Shown here piece by piece: positions 44,486 through 54,879 of a stretch of 64,000 nt of DNA. Position numbers and translations under genes: made by a program. This stretch comes from Ariolimax columbianus (taxonomy: Eukaryota; Mollusca; Gastropoda; Stylommatophora; Arionidae): the NCBI GenBank assembly GCA_036924085.1, contig JAVGWX010000013.1:67140759-67204758 (forward strand), in the 5' to 3' direction. The notes beneath the pieces were generated by a model, which searched no databases, had not been told where the DNA came from, and saw nothing but the letters and a program-made list of their open reading frames with translations. Position 1 is the stretch's first letter. Each line of letters opens with the position of its first letter.

Positions 44486-44964
44486 TTTTTCTTCTTCATC
44501 GTACGCAGTCAGACAGTAACCATTATTTTTTCGAAAAAAGCGGCGGTCATCCTGAGGCTGTTGCCACTGCCATAGAGCTTGTCTTGCAGTTCCACTGGTG
44601 ATGGCCACATCTGCTCTCTCTGATCCTCGTATGTCGGGCAGTTCTGCAGCAGATGCTCAGCGGTAATTTTCTCGGTACCGCACGGGCATTCGTCGGTACC
44701 ACCTATCTTCAGTTTGTTGAATAGGTGGTACCTCAGTCTATTGTGGCCAGTGCGAAGTCTGAAGACAACGACCTGCTCTCTTCGGTTCAACTGGTAATAG
44801 GCATCGTTTTTGGTGTAACCAGTATGTTCGGTTTCCCATTTGGTCATGTATCTGGCTTTGATAAGCCGTTTTGACTCTTCGTACGTCATACTAGCATCTG
44901 TTTGTGGTAGTCTTGCACCTTCTTTTGCCAGTCTGTCTGCCTCCTCGTTGCCTTGGATGTTGCA
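44486..44964 (-). mobile_element. LINE-I, 5'-truncated insertion with 15-bp TSD
   Basis: Flanked by the perfect duplication GGAACACATCCATTC (44471-44485, 44965-44979). The 479-bp insert carries an uninterrupted reverse-strand frame to a stop at 44509: CNIQGNEEADRLAKEGARLP, RYMTKWETEHTGYTKND, HRLRYHL-type wording, IGGTDECPCGTEKITAEHLL and QNCPTYEDQREQMW. The start ATG seen at 44973 lies in the TSD. The perfect TSD and open frame make it the freshest LINE-I copy here. Confidence 0.93.
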
Positions 44965-45114
44965 GGAACACATCCATTCAACTACAAGCTTTTGTTTTAT
45001 TTATAACAAGTTTGGTATGGTATACAAAAATAGTCTACGCCCAGTCAGAAAGTAACATTAACGTGCTTACACTTAACACAGTTGTATGGAAATAAATGCT
45101 TTACATTAAACACA

Positions 45115-45465
45115 ACAAACAATATTATTCTTCACATAAGTAAATGCCATTTTCTGATTGACTGATGCAGTTAAACAAAATGGAAAATAACGACCAATAC
45201 TATCCTTCACATAAGTAAATGCTATTTTCTAATTGGCTGATCATTTAAAACAGATGGAACAAAACGACCAGTACCATCCTCCACATAAAGAAATGCTATT
45301 TTCTAATTGGCTGATCATTTACTATACAGGAAACAAAATAACCAATACTATCCTTCACATAAGCAAATGCTATTTTCTGATTGGCTGATCATTTACTATA
45401 CAGGAAACAAAATAACCAATACTATCATTCACATAAATAAATGCTATTTTCTGATTGGCTTATGT
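45115..45465. repeat. tandem array of about 75 bp, 4-5 units
   Basis: Units share CTTCACATAAGTAAATGC, ATTTTCTGATTGGCTGATCA and TTACTATACAGGAAACAAAA. Degenerate. Confidence 0.9.
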
Positions 45466-46594
45466 ATCTGATACAGCATGAGTAAATAGAATAAATAAAT
45501 GCTTTAGTGGTTGTGTACATGAATACAAACAAATACTTTGATATCAACAAACACAGAAGCAACAGAATGTGGCAATCAATGGATTTCAATAAATATTCAT
45601 GACATTCTATGCATACATAAAATATACCCATACACATACAGGAAATACTAAAAGTGTATCTACAAAAGTGGTTTGACAAGAATCAGTTGTATGTTCATGC
45701 CAAAAGCGCTTAATTTAGTCACTTAAAAAAATAAACGATTACAACAAATTACTGTAATAAGATTTACAATATCAGGTACATGCAGTAATACATACAATTG
45801 GCCCAACTTTCCCCAAAAATTAAATAAATTGCAAAAGCTCAAAGTCCCGCTACTGAAGAAAAAAGAATAGTCCAGCTGCACTTTCATGCATGTCATAAAA
45901 GCTGACCAAATAGAGAATTGCGTGTGGCTAGCAGTCTCATCATGTAAAATGTTACTACAAAAACCACCACTGCAGCAGCACACAAAGTGACTTGGCACAG
46001 GCTTCCTAACGGAGCCAACTGTAGTGGTAACCATATACTCTGGCTGGAGTGAACAAGGGACAAGAAGCAGAAGACACAATTAGCTTTCATTTATACTTGC
46101 ATCCAAGTGTGCAGACGAAATGGTCATTCACATATTATGTTTTCGCATGAAACAGTCTATAGCAGGCATGTCAGGAAACGTAATCATTTCCATGTTAACT
46201 GAAACAAAACCTGGTCTCTGACAAAAAGCCACGGAGAACCAGCTAAGGACAACACATGCCTCGCTCGAACGCCGTCTTGTGGGCCTATCACTTAGGTAAC
46301 TGCGCCAGATGGACCTACACAACAGTGATATCCAGACATTGTCACACATCAAGGATGTCATATATCATGCCAACAACTCCAAGCTCCAAAGACCAACGCT
46401 GGAGCACAGCAACCACTCTCTGGTACCCGCACGGCAAAAAAAGACCACCTGGCAAGATTCGCTCGAGGTGCAGAACACTCACGATCCTAAAACAAACAAG
46501 TTATCCATTCACTGGACGACCTGTGTCCGAGACAAAATCAACTGGAAACCGATAGGAAATCAGCACAGAACCAAAAAACATAGCACTGCTCGAG
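45466..46594. other. unannotated interval
   Basis: No family recognised. A forward frame near 46309-46671 (QKKTTWQDSLEVQNTHD) has no known motif and runs into repeat R1. Confidence 0.4.
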
Positions 46595-46685
46595 CTCAGT
46601 CCGCTAAGCAGAGAAACACACACTGGCTACTACCAACTTGCACAAGGGTTAATGCCCTTGTAGATGCATAGGTCAACAAAGACTA
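46595..46685. repeat. dispersed repeat R1, copy 3
   Basis: GCTCAGTCCGCTAAGCAG, ACTTGCACAAGGGTTAATGC and CCTTGTAGATGCATAGGTC. Diverged from the two copies at 19-20.6 kb. Confidence 0.6.
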
Positions 46686-47900
46686 AGGCCTGTCTCCGCA
46701 GACTGCTCAGAATCAGAGTGCCTAACTCTGTGGTCCTCCGCAGAGCGAGACTCTCTGGTAGTCACATGCTGCTACAGAGAGCCCAAATCAGATGGACTGG
46801 GCATGTTGTTCACATGTCAGATCAGCGCATCCCAAAGCAATTGTTGCACAGTGAGCTCAGGACAGGACAGTATTCGCCGGGGAAATAAAAGGAACGATAC
46901 AGAAACACTCTAAAAGTTTCTTTTAACCCTACCAGACCACTGTCCCCATTTTTCGGTAATTTCCTTAACTGCCGCTAAACCGCTGGACCTAATTTTCGGT
47001 AATTTGGATAGTACGTCATAAAATGCGTCAGAATCTAAAAATAACCAACCAATCGAGGTCAATCCTCGTGATTAGTCATTGCAAATGGCTGCCCCCATGT
47101 TTGAATTGATTTTGTGGGGTTTAACGTGAACAAATTCGGAAAATTGACAATGAAACGAACGGCTGATGAACCAAGCACTTCAACAGGAAAGCAAAGTAAG
47201 TCTAGGCTTATGACAGTCCAACAGGTGATCAATAATTTGATTGATTCAGACTCTGTTCAAGTGAAACAGACAGTGAGAGCTCGAGTGATGAGATGAAGGC
47301 TTTTCTTGGACTGAGGATCTATATGGAATACTCATGTATAAAGCCCAGCTATCAGGATTATGGGACAAATGACGGCTCTTTGTTGTGTTTACTCCCGGAT
47401 TTCGAAATTTTTTATGACTAGAGACATATTCTTTGCCTTTTGCTGGGTGGATTGGCACACAAAGGTGGAATATTGACGCTAGATGAAAGGTAAACCTATT
47501 TTCTACAATGTCTCCAAGTTACATCTTATTCTAACCACTTGTTTGCATGTAACTAACATTTTTCTATATCATGTTGGTTTTTTCTCTTTAATGCTCTGGA
47601 ACCCAGGAATGGGGGACAGTTGGGTTCAGGGCCTTAGGTCTGGTAGGGTTAATAGTTTCTCCGTTGATGTTGCTGCCTGGGAGTTACTTGCTCTGAGCTG
47701 CTAATCCTGGCTCAATGCCATCACATATAGTGCTTGCATTGCAGAGCAGAGAGCCATTATTGCAGTGCATGAAAAGCAAGCTGCAATATAGGACAGAATA
47801 CAAGTCGGCCTAACGCTGGTCATGTATGCCCTACGTGCGGTAGAGTTTGTCACGCTCAGATCGGACTGTACAGTCATATGCAGTCACATCTGAATTAACA
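46686..47900 (+). pseudogene. RTE-like LINE C-terminus split by piggyBac
   Basis: LRRLLRIRVPNSVVLRRARL, QIRWTGHVVHMSDQRIPKQL, LHSELRTGQ, then ERYRNTLKVSF. After the piggyBac element come NSFSVDVAAWELLALS, a stop, and a terminal C2H2-like finger HVCPTCGRVCHAQIGLYSHM near 47815-47880. Joining 46926 to 47653 restores LKVSFNSFSVDV in frame. The finger is a regular C-terminal feature of this LINE group and also occurs at 51345. Confidence 0.85.
46927..47648 (+). mobile_element. non-autonomous piggyBac-type element (722 bp)
   Basis: TTAA at 46923-46926 and 47649-47652. Perfect 12-bp inverted ends CCCTACCAGACC. ACTGTCCCC follows directly at the left, but only after 16 extra bases at the right, an asymmetry common in piggyBac ends. 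Inside, the forward strand keeps a transposase N-terminal remnant (MKRTADEPSTSTGKQSKSR, VQQVINNLIDSDS). EMKAFLGLRIYMEY and KPSYQDY, a piggyBac core segment, follow. The catalytic part is missing. Confidence 0.92.
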
Positions 47901-48094
47901 TGTCTGACGCTGTCGAAATCTTCGCTTGCGATGGGTAGCTAACTAACTTTGCATGTTGGAGGGGTTGCCTCCTTTTGGCGTTATGCTGGCCATTATCAGC
48001 TAGGAATTAGGCTATCATTAAAACTGTTGTGCAGACAACGGCTAACAAACCCGCTCCTTTAAATTTTCAACGACAAGGGTTCCTTTACATACAC

Positions 48095-48335
48095 AGCGTG
48101 TACATGGGCTCTCTGAGGTTATCATCCGTCTCCTTGATTGGACACGGAAAGTAAGTAGCTGGCTTCTTTGGATACCGGGTTTGCCTTCCTACTGCAAATC
48201 CAGGGCCGACTCTCAGAGGTGGAACAGGGTCTTGGTCAGCTCGGTTTCACTAATGCAAGCAGCCAACTACGAGTCACTGCCTCCTGTCAACTCATTCACT
48301 GTGATGCATCTTCAGCCCCATTCATCTGAACTCTA
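48095..48335 (-). mobile_element. SINE-like S2, copy G (partial)
   Basis: GGATACCGGGTTTGCCTTCC, then GAACAGGGTCTTGGTCAGCT and GCAAGCAGCCAACTACGAGT match copy H (52690-53010) in reverse complement. The shared central block and the tail are missing. Confidence 0.7.
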
Positions 48336-48619
48336 CACTACTCATGATCCTGGAAGTGGTTCCGTGGATCAACATCTCTGGTGCTGGCAGCGGCTCGTGT
48401 TAATGAATGTAAGAGATAACAAAATAAGTGTCCGAACCGAACAGCAACTGTACATTAATGTTGACTAGGACACAATAATTACAGTTGGAATTAAACATTA
48501 TTGCAGTAGTGTGGTTACTCGTGTACAATCTCTAGGTCCAAATGTCCATGTTACTGAACATTAGCATTGAATGCACACAATATACATAAAGAAACATTTT
48601 ACATTTATGATGCAAAAAT

Positions 48620-48934
48620 ATGGAAAGGTCGTACCACAGCGGATTCTTATTCTGGAGAATCTGGGTTCGAGTCCTGGGTAGGGTCAAGGTTTTTTCTTTT
48701 CTTAATTTTTGAGCACCTGATCCTAGTGATAGAGCACTTCTTTTGATAGCAAGGATAAGGGGTTCAACACCTTCTACTGGCAAGTTCCAGTTGAATAAGC
48801 TGTAAATGGGTACCTGGCTTCTTTATGTTAGGGAAGGAAAGACAGCGAGGAAGGGAACTTGCCAACCCCACCCCATAAACAAGCTGTGGCCTCGAACAAT
48901 GAAGTCTTTAACACTCCATCCCTGACAGCAGTGC
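48620..48934 (+). mobile_element. tRNA-headed SINE-like S6
   Basis: CCTAGTGATAGAGCACTTC (A-box like), then AAGGGGTTCAACACC (B-box like), resembling a Lys-type tRNA, then AAATGGGTACCTGGCTTC and GCGAGGAAGGGAACTTG. An earlier B-box-like CTGGGTTCGAGTCCTGG lies at 48660. It ends near AACACTCCATCCCTGA, which recurs at 50396. Confidence 0.55.
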
Positions 48935-49205
48935 CAGCTATGAGCGCATGCTATGGGTGGCTGTTATGGATCTCTGCTATGGGTACCCTGCTATGGGTGC
49001 CAGATATGGGTGCCTGCCATGCTATAGATCCTGATATGGGTGCCTGCCCTGATATAGGTGCCTACTATGGGTGCTTGATATGGGTACCCAGCTATGGGTG
49101 CCTGCTATGGGTGCCTGCTATGGGTACCCTGCTATGGCTGCCCTGCTATGGGTACTCTGTTATGGATGCCTGCTATGGCTGCCTGATATGGTTGCCTTTT
49201 CTATT
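48935..49205. repeat. degenerate 13-16 bp array, CTATGGGT-type
   Basis: About 18 imperfect units of CTGCTATGGGTGCC type, with variants GATATGGGTGCC and GCTATGGGTACCC. It directly follows SINE S6. Confidence 0.9.
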
Positions 49206-49639
49206 AAGGCTGAAAAAATACCTAGCCTGCACACTACGCTGTGATTGCCTATGCAAAGGGTCTATATTTCACAGCTCTATTAATTCACCTTGTGGAGTAG
49301 CAATTGTAAAAATGCCGTTATATTATTAATTTATATTTTGTCAGTTTAAAAGCAGATACAGCCATCGCGGATGAAGTGATGGAGTAGAGAATTGTATATC
49401 TGAGTAGGAAGTCTTAGAAAGACAAGGACAGCACTCCTGTTACTGAATAATAAACGGAAATCCAGGGAAATAAAGACTAATACTAAGTTCTTATTGTTAT
49501 CCCATAACTGCTGAGCAAGCCTGCTCTTGGCAGCCCAATGCCATTCTTGTATAGACACAGGTCTTAATCAGTTATTTCACTGCTCCTTACAGTGTGTTGA
49601 CAATTGTTGGCAGTGCTTGCAAGAATCTAATTCCAAGGT
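49206..49639. other. unannotated interval
   Basis: Nothing recognised. Confidence 0.4.
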
Positions 49640-50400
49640 AAGATTGTTTCATTCCAATGTCAAGTCATTACTCCTGTTCAGAGCGGAAACTTGGAGAGCG
49701 ACAAAGGCAAAAATATAGAGGAAACTCCAGTTGTTCGTCTATAAATGTCTACGCAGGATAATGGGTATATGCTGCTAAGACATGGTGAGGAGTGAAGACC
49801 TATGGCAAGACATGGTGAAGAGTGAAGACTCAAGGCAAGACATGGTGAAGAGTGAAGACCTATGGCAAGACATGGTGAGGAGTGAAGACATATGGCAAGA
49901 CATGGTGAGGAGTGAAGACCTATGGCAAGACATGGTGAGGAGTGAAGACCTATGGCGTGAAGACCTAAGGCAAGACATGGTGAGGAATGAAGACCTATGG
50001 CAAGACATGGTGAGGAGTGAAGACCTATGGCAAGACATGGTGAGGAGTGAAGACCTATGGCAAGACATGGTGAGGAGTGAAGACCTATGGCAAGACATGG
50101 TGAGGAGTGAAGACCTATGGCAAGACATGGTGAGGAGTGAAGACCTATGGCAAGACATGGTGAGGAGTGAAGACCTATGGCAAGACATGGTGAGGAGTGA
50201 AGACCTATGGCAAGACATGGTGAGGAGTGAAGACCTAAGGCAAGACATGGTGAGGAGTGAAGACCTATGGAAAAGAAGTCAACAACAGCCATTGGAGCAA
50301 CAGATCAAATGTAGGAAATGGGGTTGAATAGGACACATACTGCGAAAATCACCATCAAACGTGACCAGATAAGCCGTAGAAAAATGTTGTCTCTAACACT
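49640..50400 (+). pseudogene. LINE post-RT C-terminus with 30-bp in-frame array
   Basis: Reads VKSLLLFRAETWRATKAKI, KLQLFVYKCLRRIMGIC, then the array of DMVRSEDLWQ units, then RSQQQPLEQQIKCRKWG, a stop, IGHILRKSPSNVTR. Without the array, this is the ETW - CLRRIM - NE-LW - EQQI--RKW-WIGH-LRK order of an endonuclease-RT LINE. An equivalent fragment with a single MVRDEDL occurs at 29890-30180. Stops on both sides show that the host LINE is dead. Confidence 0.88.
49779..50273 (+). repeat. 30-bp in-frame minisatellite from LINE C-terminus
   Basis: 495 bp: 16 units of 30 bp plus one half unit. The unit GACATGGTGAGGAGTGAAGA plus CCTATGGCAA encodes DMVRSEDLWQ. Units 6-9 from the right are nearly identical, with the left edge more variable. 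The last unit reads into LWKRSQQQP, the native LINE continuation. Confidence 0.96.
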
Positions 50401-50594
50401 CCATCCCTGATGACAGCACCTGCCATGGGACTTTAATTTTTTTCGTAATAGCCCTGATTAACCCCCAGGTTTGTTGCAGACCGCTTCGTATTTCAAACTG
50501 ACATTACAAAGTTGATGGTAAAACACAAAACAAAACGTAGTGACAAATAAATTGTACAATGTTATAAGATAAATGAATGTCTTTCAAACAACAT

Positions 50595-50675
50595 CAACTG
50601 ATACTGAAATGGTATATTGCCAAAAAAATATCAACTGATACTGAAATGGTATATTGCCCAAAAAATATCACATTT
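50595..50675. repeat. 37-bp tandem duplication
   Basis: ATCAACTGATACTGAAATGG plus TATATTGCC and an A-run occurs twice. Confidence 0.9.
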
Positions 50676-50889
50676 CAAAGTACAAGCAAGGAAATAAAAT
50701 CTGAACAAAAATGACTTAGTGTATAACTGTTGGCACAGTTTTATCATGACTAGTGTGACAATGATATCATCAATTCAATTCATTCACTCCTAAATACGAG
50801 GTATATACGAGAAGTTCACAATTAACCGTAACTTTCTGAACCCTGGTCACACAGTCCGTAAAATCCCATTTCCCTGTGCTATTGAAAAA

Positions 50890-51470
50890 AATATGCATAA
50901 TGTAGACTTTCAAGGAAAGTTATTTACTATGGCAAAACTATGTTCTCTGTGTCACTTTGGGCATGCAAGGAGGTTAAACCACTTCCACACAGGTTGCCTG
51001 AGGCGAATATTCCACATCCGATGGCAAGTTTGTGTCACTGACATCGAGGTTCTCTTAAGGGCTGACATACCCAGCATACATGCACTGCTAGAAAAAGCAA
51101 GCACGACTAGGATGGGCCGGGCACCTTGTTCGTATGTCAGACAAAATGGCTCTCAGAAAAGTTGATTGAAAAGTTTACAGATAGAAGTCAACACCTCGGA
51201 ATGTCTTACGCAAAACAGATCTGACTGGAGAAGCGCAGTCAAAGCGGGTGTAGATACCAGCGAGGACCGCTGTGTTGTGAAAGCCCAGAGCAGACCCGGA
51301 AATCACGAACAGCTGGAACACCATCACCTTCTACAGACCTCGTGTGCCCGTTATGCAGTAGATGTTGTCGTGCCCGCATTGGCCTGTTCAGCGACATGCG
51401 TACCCACACCCATCAGGGAAAGCTGTGACAAAGAAGATGACTGCAGTCCTCATCGACAACGATGGACATC
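50890..51470 (+). pseudogene. RTE-like LINE C-terminus with terminal C2H2 finger
   Basis: LNHFHTGCLRRIFHIRWQVC, VTDIEVLLRADIPSIHALLE, then across shifts RMGRAPCSYVRQN and RSDWRSAVKAGVDTSED. Near 51345 a different frame reads VCPLCSRCCRARIGLFSDMR then THTH. That is a C-X2-C-X12-H-type finger at the end of the LINE ORF2, as at 47.8 kb and 13.5 kb. Frameshifts prevent expression. Confidence 0.8.
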
Positions 51471-51489
51471 TATTATTATGTCATATTGA

Positions 51490-52229
51490 CTGAACTAATC
51501 ATCTCCGATGTTCCGACTTGTTATACTGTTGATTGTGGAACATATTCTTTGAAGACAACCCCCCATCAGGCGACCCATAATCTGAACCACCGAGGGACAG
51601 GAACAGACCTAGCTTGGTGGTCATAAATACTGTTAATCCGAATCATATGTACCATCAATCAAAGAATCACTTGCCCTTTTCAGAATAATCACCATCTAAA
51701 TCCAATCTATCTCCCTCAGAATCCTCAAATGTAAAAGAGTATACTTGCCATCTTATTCTACTGTTAGCCTTTTAGAACGGCGATTTCCCAAATTTTCAAA
51801 ACTACTTTCCATCATGAAAAACATCACGAAACATACGCTGCCATATTCGTTATTTTCAGAAATTTGTATATTGTGTAGACAGCATCATATAATAGCCAAA
51901 ATACTAGCGCCCAAAAATTAACCTTCAAATAATGGTCCATCTGATACCTCGAAAAATAGGTGGCTTGTTGATGGGGGAATTTACTCACTCACTCCCTCAC
52001 TCACTTACTCACTCCCACACGCACGCATGCACACACACACACACACACACACCAGTATATGGGTGTCACGGGTTCAAAGGGTTAATACAACATATTCTGT
52101 TCATAAAAAAATATTACGATTATATTTTGAGCCTCACTCACAATTTGTATAATTTAAATCTCCAGCATAATAATATCAGGTACTTTAGATCTAGCTATCT
52201 TCAGTGACGTCGTATAGAAAACATGGATA
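51490..52229. other. unannotated; microsatellites at 51985-52053
   Basis: (CACTCACT)n then (CA)n. No coding family recognised. Confidence 0.5.
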
Positions 52230-52679
52230 GGATAGGTGTGGTTCGGATAGGTGTGGTTCGGATAGGTGTGGTTCGGATAGGTGTAGTTCGGATAGGTGTG
52301 GTTCGGATAGGTGTGGTTCGGATAGGTGTGGTTCGGATAGGTGTGGTTCGGATAGGTGTGGTTCGGATAGGTGTGGTTCGGATAGGTGTGGTTCGGATAG
52401 GTGTGGTTCGGATAGGTGTGGTTCGGATAGGTGTGGTTCGGATAGGTGTGGTTCGGATAGGTGTGGTTCGGATAGGTGTGGTTCGGATAGGTGTGGTTCG
52501 GATAGGTGTGGTTCGGATAGGTGTGGTTCGGATAGGTGTGGTTCGGATAGGTGTGGTTCGGATAGGTGTGGTTCGGATAGGTGTGGTTCGGATAGGTGTG
52601 GTTCGGATAGGTGTGGTTCGGATAGGTGTGGTTCGGATAGGTGTGGTTCGGATAGGTGTGGTTCGGATAGGTGTAGTTC
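52230..52679. repeat. 15-bp minisatellite, exactly 30 units
   Basis: 450 bp of GGATAGGTGTGGTTC. Only two units differ (GTGTAGTTC, fourth and last). With a period divisible by three and no stops, frames on both strands stay open across it and give GVVRI, HLSEP and YPNHT repeats. These are not evidence of a protein. SINE S2 copy H starts a few bases after it. Confidence 0.98.
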
Positions 52680-52689
52680 GGATACAGCT

Positions 52690-53010
52690 CTGAAAGAAAC
52701 CTGGGATCGATGATGCAGCACAGTAAATGAGCTGACAGAAGCCAGCGACTCATAGCTGGCTGTTTGCATCAAGGCCAGCGAGCCATAGGTGAAAAGACCC
52801 TATTCCGCCTCCATGTGGCAGCCCTGGAAACAGGCTGCACTAGTGTAGTCTGGCTAGAGAATAGGAATCATAGTAGGAAGGCAAACCCGATACCCAAAAA
52901 TAGCCTGCTGAAATCGAATGTGTCGAGCTGAAAGGGGCAAATACCACAGCCTCGCTATAAACTATAACACAGCATCCTTTCAGGACTAATGCTGAAGAAA
53001 AAGTAAAGAT
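52690..53010 (+). mobile_element. SINE-like S2, copy H
   Basis: Full length in the tail-right orientation: CTGGGATCGATGATGCAGCA, AGCGACTCATAGCTGGCTG, CCATGTGGCAGCCCTGGAAA, GAATGTGTCGAGCTGAAAGG, ending GCTGAAGAAAAAG. Confidence 0.82.
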
Positions 53011-53074
53011 CCCGTCACGCCATGCAGCGCATAGGAAATATGGTGTTAGGCCCATTTTATTTTGTAACCAACGG

Positions 53075-53262
53075 CAGATTGTGGATGATGTGGTCAGCAT
53101 CACGACTGCCGCCTTTACTTCCCAGATTTTTCTGGTACCCAATTTTTGTGGCTGGGTCGACCACAGAGGCTGGTTTTGCGATCAGAAAACAAATCCCTGA
53201 CTAACTGGGGACTGAGCCCTGGCCGCCTGACTGGGAAGCCAGCGCACTACTCACACGAAGAA
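53075..53262 (-). mobile_element. tRNA-derived SINE S4, copy 2
   Basis: On the reverse strand: GTAGTGCGCTGGCTTCCCAG, AGGGCTCAGTCCCCAGTTAG, GGTCGACCCAGCC and GGGAAGTAAAGGCGGCAG. It matches 21493-21749. The tail is shorter. Confidence 0.75.
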
Positions 53263-53789
53263 GAATGAAACCTTGTTACGCTACAAAGGTCTTCATTCAT
53301 GAAGAACAAAACAAATACAAATACGAAATAACACATTAAAACAATAATTTAAATGCCGTTGTCAATGATGAAAGCATTTTGGTCGAAATGTATGTTTTGT
53401 AATTGTTTATATGCCAGGGCGGTTTCCGAACCATACACATCAATGTTTTTTTAACACTTTATTTAAATTCACAAAACCACCACAGCCTCACTTTATTTCT
53501 AACTTCAGTAAAGCGTCACTGACACATTACATTTGATATTCCAGTGTTGAAAATGAAATGTAGAATACAATAGAATAAAGACATTTAATATAAAGGGATG
53601 TAGATTGATGTAAAAGAGATTATCGTACTATGAGTTATCATTGGACAAAAACAGAGAAATTTGTGATTACCAAACAAGCTGTTTAAATGCACCAATTCTG
53701 TTCCATTGAAGATTATCCCCATGGGGAGAAAGTCTTTGAGTATCATCTAATTATGCGCAGTAATAATACTTATTATGCATGTTGTTACC
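53263..53789. other. unannotated AT-rich interval
   Basis: Nothing recognised. Confidence 0.4.
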
Positions 53790-54395
53790 CCATACATGTG
53801 TCGTTAAAAGTTTCACATTTTATCCAGAGCCAGATGTGAAATTATCATAATTTTTACCCCATAATGTGTCGTTAAAAGTTTCACATTTTATCCAGAGCCA
53901 GATGTGAAATTATCATAACTTTTACCCCATAATGTGTCGTTAAAAGTTTCACATTTTATCCAGAGCCAGATGTGAAATTATCATAATTTTTACCCCCATA
54001 CATGTGTTGTTAAGAAATTCACATTTTGTCTAGAACCAGATGTGAAATTATCACATTTTTTACCCCATTACATGTGTCGTTAAGAAATTCATATTTTACC
54101 TAGAACCAGATGTGAATTTACCACAATTTGTAAACCAGGCATGTGTCGTTAAGAGATTCACATTTTATCCAGAACTAGATGTGAATTTACCACAATTTGT
54201 AAACCAGGCATGTGTTGTTAAGAGATTCACATTTTGCCTAGAACCATATTTGAAATTACCACAATTTTTTAACCAGGCATGTGTCGTTAAGAAATTCACA
54301 TTTTACCTAGAACCATATGTGAATTTACCACAATTTGTAAACCAGGCATGTGTCGTTAAGAGATTCACATTTTACCTAGAACCATATGTGAAAAG
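53790..54395. repeat. 60-66 bp tandem array, about 10 units
   Basis: Unit: CATGTGTCGTTAAGAAATTC, ACATTTTATCCAGAACCAGA, TGTGAAATTATCACAATTTT. Left units (GTTAAAAGTTTCAC) and right units (GTTAAGAGATTCAC) form two subtypes. The right part is open in one frame and gives a 162-residue frame with no family likeness. Confidence 0.95.
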
Positions 54396-54879
54396 ACTGC
54401 ATGTTTTCACAAAGACACCGCAGCCAGTAAACCATTATTGTGTTTCTGTTTTGACCGGGGTGCAAGGAAAAGCCACAGCATTAAAAACTAGCCCCCTAAA
54501 AGTGAATCACTCAAGGAATCTCATTAACAAAATCAACATCTGGATTTCAGGCAACAAGTTACAATTTTTTAATTTAAAAAACAAAAAGTGGTTTCTGTAA
54601 GTTTTGGATACATCCCATTCCTATGATTTTAAACAAGTTCCCGAGCTGACACATTAGCTCAGAATACTGAGTCAGTTTAGGATGCTTACAGTATTTTGAC
54701 CAACAAAAAAGTCACGATAAAGAAATAAAGAATACATTTCCCCTGGTATGTACAGTTTTTATAATTAAAATAAAAGATATTATAAACTTAAGGGTGTCAG
54801 AAAATTATCTTTTTGGTTACACGTTACGAGGTATGGAATCTACATAAGGAAGGTACAGGAAAACTATGGTGGGGTTTCT

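Noticed and set aside
45115..45465. Enhancer made of repeated inverted CCAAT (ATTGG) boxes
   Set aside because: ATTGG simply recurs with each tandem unit; no promoter or gene is nearby.
49678..50292. Reverse-strand 204-codon frame (LHSSPCLAIG repeats) that looks secreted or hydrophobic
   Set aside because: Antisense shadow of the LINE-derived 30-bp array.
52154..52772. Long overlapping open frames encoding YPNHT, HLSEP and GVVRI repeats
   Set aside because: They arise from a stop-free 15-bp unit read in three-fold multiples on both strands; no start context or flanking domain supports a protein.
53790..54600. A 162-codon gene (NLPQFVNQACVVKRFTF repeats)
   Set aside because: Mostly tandem-array translation; the unique C-terminal 60 residues resemble nothing known.
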